This document shows, in pieces, positions 59,204 through 64,000 of a DNA stretch of 64,000 nt (position 1 is the stretch's first letter; each line of letters starts with the position of its first letter). The stretch is from Kingella oralis (GTDB lineage: Bacteria > Pseudomonadota > Gammaproteobacteria > Burkholderiales > Neisseriaceae). The notes under the pieces were generated by a model. The model had not been told where the DNA came from. It saw only the letters and a list, made by a program, of their open reading frames with translations, and searched no databases. The translations under genes and the position numbers were made by a program. The stretch lies in contig NZ_CP059569.1 of NCBI RefSeq assembly GCF_014054985.1, forward strand, positions 992,001 to 1,056,000, read 5' to 3'.

Positions 59204-59370
59204 GGGAGTGTCCTGTGCGATAAAACGAAAGGGGCGGATTATAGCAAAATCCCTTGCGCTTCGTGGGGTCGAGGCAGCCTGAAAGTGGCAAAATGCCCCT
59301 GCCAATCCTAGCCATGCGCCGCGCAAAAATGGCATAATCGCCCCTTTTTTAAGCCATCCCAACCGCTCAC

Positions 59371-60048
59371 ATGAACCGCCTATCGCTTACCGCACTCGCT
59401 TTGGCAACCGCCGCCTGCGCCACCCCGCCCACTACGCCGCCGCCGAGGCAGCCTGAAACACCCCCAATCGCGTCATCGCTGCCCTATCCCGAAACCACGG
59501 CTAACGAGCAATTTGAGCAGCTTGCCATCCAAGTGAGCCGTTTGGAAAACCAAGTTGCCGAGCTGCACGAGCGCGTGGAACAGCTAGAACAACGCATCGC
59601 CGCGTCTGCAAAACGCCCCACCCGCGTGCGCGTGAACAAACCCATCGCGCCGCCCTTTCAAGGCAGCCTGAAAACGGAAAACGCGCCCAGCCTGCTAGAA
59701 AAAGCGCAACAGCAATACCGCGCCCAGCAATACCAAGCCGCTACCGCCACCCTGCGCGAAGCCGATAGCGGCGGCGATGGCAGCGAAACCGCGCAAAAAA
59801 GTATGTTTCTGCTGCTGCAAGCGCATCAAAAGCTCAACCATTGCCAAAGCGTGATTAACATCGGGCAACGCTACGCCACCCGCTTTTCAGGCAGCCTGAA
59901 CGCGCCCGAAGCCCTATCGCTGGTTGCCCAATGCCAATGGCGCATTCAACAACAAGACATCGCCCGCGACACATGGCGCAAAATCATCCAGCAATACCCC
60001 AAAAGCTCCGCTGCCGCGCGCGCGCGCAACCAAATCCACAAAAAATAA
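59371..60048 (+). CDS. CpoB/YbgF-like lipoprotein with coiled coil and TPR
   Basis: 225 residues. MNRLSLTALALATAACATPP is a lipoprotein signal (lipobox TAAC). A Pro-rich linker contains RQPET, encoded by a DUS. A coiled coil covers residues ~45-80 (EQLAIQVSRLENQVAELHERVEQLEQRI). A TPR-like C-terminus runs from ~105 to the end (LLEKAQQQYRAQQYQAATATLREADSG). The layout is that of CpoB/YbgF, which links Tol-Pal to peptidoglycan synthesis, except that CpoB is soluble rather than lipidated and usually sits next to pal. No tol-pal genes are near. It ends 12 bases before surE, so the two are probably co-transcribed. The call is by architecture only. Confidence 0.75.
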   Translation: MNRLSLTALALATAACATPPTTPPPRQPETPPIASSLPYPETTANEQFEQLAIQVSRLENQVAELHERVEQLEQRIAASAKRPTRVRVNKPIAPPFQGSLKTENAPSLLEKAQQQYRAQQYQAATATLREADSGGDGSETAQKSMFLLLQAHQKLNHCQSVINIGQRYATRFSGSLNAPEALSLVAQCQWRIQQQDIARDTWRKIIQQYPKSSAAARARNQIHKK

Positions 60049-60060
60049 CAAAGGCACAAC

Positions 60061-60819
60061 ATGAATATTTTAATTTCCAACGACGATGGCTATTTATCGC
60101 AAGGCATCGCCACCCTTGCCCGCATCGCAGGCGAATTTGCCAATGTGCGCGTGGTTGCCCCCGAGCGCGACCGCAGCGGCGTGTCCAATTCGCTCACGCT
60201 CGACCGCCCGCTCAAAATCCGCAGTGCGGAAAACGGCTTTTATTATGTGAGCGGCACGCCCACCGACTGCATCCACCTCGGCTTGCACGCCCTTGCCGAC
60301 TTCCAGCCCGACCTCGTGTTATCAGGCATCAACCACGGCTCCAACCTCGGCGACGACACGCTGTATTCAGGCACCGTTGCCGCCGCCACCGAAGCCTATC
60401 TGATGGGCATCCCCGCCGTTGCCTTCTCGCTCACCAGCCACGAATTTCACAAATATGCCGCCACCGCCGAAAAAGCCGTGTGGAACATCGTTTCCCGCCT
60501 CGTGCAAAACCCACCTAGCGCGCCGATTTTGTGGAACGTAAACATCCCCGCCGTCGCGCCCGACCAATTGCGCGGACACAAAATCGCGCGGCTGGGCAGG
60601 CGGCACCACACCCAAAGCATCGTGCACGCCACCAACCCGCGCGGCGAAGACATTTACTGGATAGGCGCGGTGGGCGCGGTTGCCGACAACGAACAAGACA
60701 CCGATTTTGCCACCTGCGAATCGGGCTATGTGAGCATCACGCCGCTGCAAATTGATTTGACCGCCTATTCGCAAATGCACGCCTTGGATGAATACTGGCA
60801 AGGCTTAACGTTTGAATAA
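60061..60819 (+). CDS. surE: 5'/3'-nucleotidase SurE
   Basis: 252 residues (E. coli SurE 253). Metal-site motif ILISNDDGYLSQGI (Asp8-Asp9) at the N-terminus, RSGVSNSLTLDRPLKI, GTPTDCIHLGL, and LVLSGINHGSNLGDDTLYSGTVAAATE with the conserved Asn. It hydrolyses nucleoside monophosphates and short polyphosphates in the cytoplasm. In many bacteria surE lies near pcm, nlpD and rpoS; here the upstream neighbour is instead a CpoB-like lipoprotein, 12 bases away. AAAGGCACAAC precedes the ATG. A DUS-pair terminator follows. Confidence 0.95.
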   Translation: MNILISNDDGYLSQGIATLARIAGEFANVRVVAPERDRSGVSNSLTLDRPLKIRSAENGFYYVSGTPTDCIHLGLHALADFQPDLVLSGINHGSNLGDDTLYSGTVAAATEAYLMGIPAVAFSLTSHEFHKYAATAEKAVWNIVSRLVQNPPSAPILWNVNIPAVAPDQLRGHKIARLGRRHHTQSIVHATNPRGEDIYWIGAVGAVADNEQDTDFATCESGYVSITPLQIDLTAYSQMHALDEYWQGLTFE

Positions 60820-60822
60820 CGC

Positions 60823-60866
60823 TTTTCAGGCTGCCTCAACGCCATCTATATGAGGCAGCCTGAAAA
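60823..60866. terminator. Inverted DUS pair after surE
   Basis: ttttcaggctgcctca and tgaggcagcctgaaaa form a 16-bp stem around a 12-base loop, directly after the surE stop. Confidence 0.65.
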
Positions 60867-60920
60867 ACATAAATCCCCCCCAACGCAGCTTTCAAGCTGC
60901 CCCACCCCCAAAGGACAACC

Positions 60921-61463
60921 ATGAACATCATCGACACCACCATCCCAGACGTAAAAATCCTAGAACCGCAAGTCTTCGGCGACGAACGCGGCTTTTTTAT
61001 GGAAACCTTCCGCGACAACTGGTTCAACGAACACATTGCTCGCCGCACCTTCGTGCAAGAAAACCACAGCAAATCCAACAAAGGCGTGCTGCGCGGCTTG
61101 CACTACCAAACTGAAAACACCCAAGGCAAACTCGTGCGCGTGGTTGTAGGCAGCGTGTTAGACGTTGCCGTGGACTTGCGCCGCTCATCGCCCACCTTCG
61201 GCAAATGGGCAGGCGCGGTGCTCTCCGCCGACAACAAACGCCAGCTTTGGGTGCCAGAAGGCTTTGCCCACGGCTTTTATGTGCTGGAAGACCACACCGA
61301 GTTTGTCTATAAATGCACCGACTACTACAACCCAAAAGCCGAACATTCGCTGATTTGGAACGACCCCACCATCGGCATCGACTGGCAACTGAACGGCGAG
61401 CCCAGCCTGTCCGCCAAAGACTTGGCCGGCAAACCGCTTGCCGAAGCCGTTACGTTTGAATAA
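60921..61463 (+). CDS. rfbC: dTDP-4-dehydrorhamnose 3,5-epimerase
   Basis: 180 residues (typical 180-190). KILEPQVFGDERGFFMETFRDNWF, SKSNKGVLRGLHYQTENTQGKLVRVV with the catalytic His, and WVPEGFAHGFYVLEDHTEFVYKCTDYYNPKAEHSLIWNDPTIGIDW with the catalytic Tyr are all present. It epimerises dTDP-4-keto-6-deoxyglucose for dTDP-L-rhamnose, a precursor of LPS or surface glycans. The partner genes rfbA, rfbB and rfbD are not adjacent. AAAGGACAACC before the ATG is a good ribosome site. A DUS-pair terminator follows. Confidence 0.96.
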   Translation: MNIIDTTIPDVKILEPQVFGDERGFFMETFRDNWFNEHIARRTFVQENHSKSNKGVLRGLHYQTENTQGKLVRVVVGSVLDVAVDLRRSSPTFGKWAGAVLSADNKRQLWVPEGFAHGFYVLEDHTEFVYKCTDYYNPKAEHSLIWNDPTIGIDWQLNGEPSLSAKDLAGKPLAEAVTFE

Positions 61464-61495
61464 AGGCTTGTTTGCCTAACCACCGCGCAGATAAA

Positions 61496-61544
61496 AGGCA
61501 GCCTGAAAACGCTTGAATGGTTCAAATGCGTTTTCAGGCTGCCT
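61496..61544. terminator. Inverted DUS pair with extended arms after rfbC
   Basis: aggcagcctgaaaacgc and gcgttttcaggctgcct form a 17-bp stem around a 15-base loop. Confidence 0.65.
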
Positions 61545-61660
61545 GTTTGTTTAATTGCGCTGCCCGCAGGCTGGGCAAGCGGTCGCCCGCGATGATTTCA
61601 CGGCAAACATGCCACGGGGCAATAACGTGCCCAGCCTGCTTACTCTGATTGCCGCAACCC

Positions 61661-61704
61661 AAAGGCAGCCTGAAAACGCTCCAACCCTGTTTCAGGCTGC
61701 CTTT
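61661..61704. repeat. Inverted DUS pair, middle of gap
   Basis: aaaggcagcctgaaa and tttcaggctgccttt form a 15-bp stem around a 14-base loop. It is not next to any gene end. Confidence 0.6.
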
Positions 61705-61787
61705 AAACATAGCTAATCTTTTGCCCGCGCAGGTGTTTCGCCGTCTACCACGAGCAGGGGCAAGCCCCTGCACCCCGCACGCAAACC

Positions 61788-61831
61788 GTTTTCAGGCTGC
61801 CTCAACCTCATCCCCCGAAGGCAGCCTGAAA
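61788..61831. terminator. Inverted DUS pair after pyrD
   Basis: gttttcaggctgcct and aggcagcctgaaac lie around ~15 bases, ending one base from the minus-strand pyrD stop. Confidence 0.65.
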
Positions 61832-61832
61832 C

Positions 61833-62834
61833 CTACCCCAACGCCCGCAAACACTCCTTTACCAATCCCGCCCCACGATAAATCAACCCACTATAAAGCT
61901 GCACCGCGCTCGCCCCCAGCTGCATTTTCTCCGCCGCATCTTCGCCCGACAAAATTCCGCCTGCGCCGATAATCGGCACTTTGCCGCCCAATTCCCGCGC
62001 AAACGCTGCCAGCACGCGGTTGCTCGGTTCGCGCACAGGCTCGCCGCTCAGCCCGCCTGCTTCTTGTGCCAGCGGCGATGCGCCCAGCGCGGTTTTGTCG
62101 ATAGTGGTGTTGGTGGCGATTAAGCCGTCCATTTCACTTTGCACGACCACATGGGCGATGTCGGCGATTTGCGCCTCGTCCAAATCGGGCGCGATTTTCA
62201 CCGCCAGCGGCACATACCGCCCCACACGCGCGGCAAGCTCGGCTTGCTTGCTTTTCAGGCTGCCCAACAGCCTGCTCAACTCGTCGCCGCCTTGCAGCGA
62301 GCGCAGGTTTTGCGTGTTGGGCGAAGAAATATTGACGGTGATGTAAGAAGCGTATTCGTAGGCTTTTTCCAAGCAAATCAAATAGTCATCCGCCGCGCGC
62401 TCAATCGGCGTGCTGGCGTTTTTGCCGATGTTAATCCCCAAAATACCCGTATAGCGCGCGCGTTTCACATTGGCAATCAGCGCGTCAATGCCGTGGTTGT
62501 TAAAGCCCATGCGGTTCACGATGGCGCGATGCTCGGGCGCACGAAACAGGCGCGGCTGCGGATTGCCTTCTTGCGGGCGCGGCGTAACCGTGCCGATTTC
62601 AATAAAACCGAAGCCCAGCGCCGTCAAGCCGTCAATCGCCTCGCCGTTTTTGTCCAAGCCCGCCGCCAGCCCCACGGGGTTGGGCAGATGCAAGCCCATC
62701 AGCGCGGTGGGCTTGGTGTGCGGGTTCACGCGCGGCATCAGGCAATAGGCACGGGCAAGGGTTTGGATGGTCAGGTTGTGCGCCTGCTCGGGGTCAAGTT
62801 TAAACAGCAGGGGGCGGATAAAAGTGGCATACAT
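61833..62834 (-). CDS. pyrD: Dihydroorotate dehydrogenase (quinone), class 2
   Basis: 333 residues (E. coli PyrD 336). MYATFIRPLLFKLDPEQAHNLTI is the amphipathic N-terminal segment that contacts the membrane and quinone. NPVGLAAGLDKNGEAIDGLTALGFGFIEIGTVTPRPQEGNPQPRLFRAPEHRAIVNRMGFNN, and the catalytic Ser region ITVNISSPNTQNLRSLQG mark class 2. The C-terminal IIGAGGILSGEDAAEKMQLGASAVQLYSGLIYRG binds FMN phosphate. It oxidises dihydroorotate to orotate in pyrimidine synthesis, passing electrons to quinone. AAGGAAATCTAAAG before the ATG is a good ribosome site. Confidence 0.97.
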   Translation of the reverse strand: MYATFIRPLLFKLDPEQAHNLTIQTLARAYCLMPRVNPHTKPTALMGLHLPNPVGLAAGLDKNGEAIDGLTALGFGFIEIGTVTPRPQEGNPQPRLFRAPEHRAIVNRMGFNNHGIDALIANVKRARYTGILGINIGKNASTPIERAADDYLICLEKAYEYASYITVNISSPNTQNLRSLQGGDELSRLLGSLKSKQAELAARVGRYVPLAVKIAPDLDEAQIADIAHVVVQSEMDGLIATNTTIDKTALGASPLAQEAGGLSGEPVREPSNRVLAAFARELGGKVPIIGAGGILSGEDAAEKMQLGASAVQLYSGLIYRGAGLVKECLRALG

Positions 62835-62887
62835 CTTTAGATTTCCTTAAAAAAATGACGGGATAGGCAGCCTGAAAGCGAGTAACC

Positions 62888-63123
62888 CTATTTCACATTT
62901 CTTAATTTCTCAATTAACTCAATTACCTCATTACGAGATAACTCCATTCCAGGCTCATCTAGCAAGGCTAAATCATAAATAATATTGCGGGAATTTATAG
63001 ATTCACTATCTGACCATAAATTAAAAAAACTAGTAGCAGATTTGGATATCATTTGATTATCACAATTTTCACTAATCATTTTTTTAATTCTTTATAAGCA
63101 AAATCAGCAGTTATTTTTTCCAT
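62888..63123 (-). pseudogene. Small AT-rich gene with a frameshift at a poly-A run
   Basis: The better start is the ATG at 63123, with AAGGA 9-13 bases upstream. Its frame reads MEKITADFAYKELKK and then stops (TGA) at a seven-A run (63074-63080). One extra A would join it to the following open frame, MISENCDNQMISKS..LSRNEVIELIEKLRNVK, giving a ~78-residue acidic helical protein. The downstream ATG alone has no ribosome site. Base composition is far more AT-rich than the neighbours, suggesting recent transfer. No family is recognised. It overlaps the end of another small frame (63111-63245). It could be an immunity gene, by arrangement only. Confidence 0.55.
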
Positions 63124-63245
63124 GAATCTAATTCCTTATTGATTGGTGGGCGATGTTGAGCATCAAGTGCTTGTCTATTGATTGTTCTAGAAAGCAAATT
63201 GGGCAACGCAAACCCATACACACCACCGCTTTCCCAAACTACCAT
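63111..63245 (-). pseudogene. 44-residue C-terminal fragment, possible toxin tail
   Basis: The frame reads MVVWESGGVYGFALPNLLSR then TINRQALDAQHRPPINKELDSWKK and stops. Its stop lies inside the start of the following small gene (12-base overlap). No ribosome site precedes it, and its 5' end abuts the pnp terminator, so it is likely the residual C-terminus of a longer protein. The H-R-P-P-I-N ending and the overlap with a small acidic, AT-rich gene are typical of polymorphic toxin C-termini with immunity genes. This is an inference; no family could be assigned. Confidence 0.4.
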
Positions 63246-63250
63246 ACTAA

Positions 63251-63283
63251 AAAGCAGCCTGAAATCGTTTTCAGGCTGCCTTT
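63251..63283. terminator. DUS-based terminator after pnp
   Basis: aaagcagcctgaaa and tttcaggctgccttt lie around a 4-base loop; on the minus strand it ends in TTTTT. Directly beyond the pnp stop. Confidence 0.7.
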
Positions 63284-63295
63284 GTGTGCGCTCAA

Positions 63296-64000
63296 TTATT
63301 CTGCGGATGATTCGCCAGCCGCTTCCGTTTCTTGCGCAGGCGCACTGCGTTCAGGCTGCGGCAACAAAGCGCGGATAGACAGGCGCACACGACCACGCTC
63401 GTCCACATCCAATGCTTTCACATTCACCACTTGCCCCACTTTCAGATAATCGTTCACATCTTTCACGCGCTCATGCGCAATTTGGCTGATGTGCACCAAG
63501 CCATCTTTGCCTGGCATCACAGACACAATCGCGCCCACGTTGTTATCCAAGATTTTCACCACTGTGCCTTCATACACCTTGCCCACTTCCACTTCGGCGG
63601 TAATCATCTCAATGCGCGCTTTAGCGGCTTCGCCCGCTTCGGCGGTGGTGGCGGCAATGGTTACCACGCCGTCATCGCTGATGTTGATTTCGGTGTGGGT
63701 TTCGGCGGTGATGCTGCGGATGGTTTCGCCGCCCTTGCCAATCACTTCGCGGATTTTATCGGGGTTGATGCGCATGGTGTACAAGCGCGGCGCGTGTTGC
63801 GACAGCTCTTGCGGCCCTGCCACCGCGGCTTGCATTTGGCTCAAAATATGCAAACGCGCTTCTTTGGCTTGCGCCAACGCAATTTGCATGATTTCTTTGG
63901 TAATGCCTTGAATTTTAATATCCATTTGCAAAGCGGTAACGCCTTCGGTGGTGCCTGCTACTTTGAAATCCATGTCGCCCAAATGGTCTTCGTCGCCCAA
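63296..64000 (-). CDS. pnp: Polynucleotide phosphorylase (partial, 3' part)
   Basis: The last 234 residues only; the 5' end is outside the window. GDEDHLGDMDFKVAGTTEGVTALQMDIKIQGIT is the end of the second RNase PH core with the catalytic Asp residues. Then come the KH domain (TMRINPDKIREVIGKGGETIRSITAET) and the S1 domain (VGKVYEGTVVKILDNNVGAIVSVMPGKDGLVHISQIAHERVKDVNDYLKVGQ). The tail is Glu/Ala/Ser-rich. PNPase degrades RNA 3' to 5' with phosphate and takes part in the degradosome. A DUS encodes part of LLPQPERSA near the end. rpsO would normally lie upstream, outside the window. Confidence 0.97.
   Translation of the reverse strand: MGDEDHLGDMDFKVAGTTEGVTALQMDIKIQGITKEIMQIALAQAKEARLHILSQMQAAVAGPQELSQHAPRLYTMRINPDKIREVIGKGGETIRSITAETHTEINISDDGVVTIAATTAEAGEAAKARIEMITAEVEVGKVYEGTVVKILDNNVGAIVSVMPGKDGLVHISQIAHERVKDVNDYLKVGQVVNVKALDVDERGRVRLSIRALLPQPERSAPAQETEAAGESSAE

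Larger units (their letters stand above)
61464..61832. other. rfbC/pyrD convergent gap with three inverted DUS pairs
   Basis: 369 bases with no gene. It contains inverted DUS pairs at 61496-61544, 61661-61704 and 61788-61831. The intervening stretch near 61545-61640 carries AGCAGGCTGGGCACG-like sequence but no open frame with homology. Confidence 0.7.

Overview
This is a bacterial chromosome segment of roughly 53-55% GC, densely packed with housekeeping genes on both strands. No rRNA, tRNA, CRISPR array, transposase or prophage gene was seen. The outstanding signal is a 12-base word, AGGCAGCCTGAA, with its complement TTCAGGCTGCCT. It occurs dozens of times, mostly as inverted pairs just after stop codons. 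This is the published 'kingDUS' dialect of the Neisseriaceae DNA uptake sequence (DUS). Together with the gene content it points to a naturally competent Kingella-like member of the Neisseriaceae. Species cannot be fixed from this window.

Layout. 1-3.65 kb: the 5' part of a HerA-like ATPase, then pmbA with a tightly coupled EF-hand protein, divergent from darP. 3.7-7.0 kb: a DUF2199 protein, ung and two conserved unknowns. 7.1-16.4 kb: yheS (ABC-F), an exported coiled-coil protein, lptE-holA, a small membrane protein, lon-hup and xseA. 16.9-21.7 kb: yedI, ackA and the phosphoketolase xfp. 22.0-26.1 kb: sucB and sucA on the minus strand. 26.4-30 kb: an NAD(P)H oxidoreductase, a DUF3460 protein, an O-methyltransferase, a Sel1 protein and psd. 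30.3-34.3 kb: nrdA and proA. 34.4-38.6 kb: a small membrane protein, a frameshifted tannase-family esterase, azlCD and an AraC regulator. 38.7-44.5 kb: a GNAT acetyltransferase, a CPA2 antiporter, pbpG, an exported Sel1 protein, ybaK and an EamA protein. 45-51.5 kb: gntK, a GntP permease and purL. 51.7-57.4 kb: pqiB, dinG, a small membrane protein and a DUF302 lipoprotein. 57.5-61.5 kb: proS, a CpoB-like lipoprotein, surE and rfbC. 61.8-64 kb: pyrD, a degraded two-gene remnant that may be a toxin tail plus immunity gene, and the 3' end of pnp.

How the genes fit together. Gluconate uptake and phosphorylation (GntP, GntK) would give 6-phosphogluconate. If the pentose-phosphate enzymes exist elsewhere, phosphoketolase and acetate kinase could then turn pentose phosphates into acetate plus ATP. 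The oxoglutarate dehydrogenase genes sucA and sucB lie alongside. Envelope functions recur: LptE, PqiB, Psd, PBP7, a CpoB-like protein and an RmlC-type epimerase. Several genes usually found with partners stand alone here: nrdA without nrdB, proA without proB, pqiB without pqiA/pqiC, sucAB without lpd, and rfbC without rfbABD.

Non-coding structure. Inverted DUS pairs appear to serve as the standard transcription terminators. The longer intergenic gaps also hold three further repeat types: an 88-89 bp element whose terminal inverted repeats covary between its two copies, a GC-rich double-hairpin family, and a short palindromic family. Three single-base deletions in homopolymers break two loci, the tannase-family gene and the remnant next to pnp. 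They could be real lesions or assembly errors.
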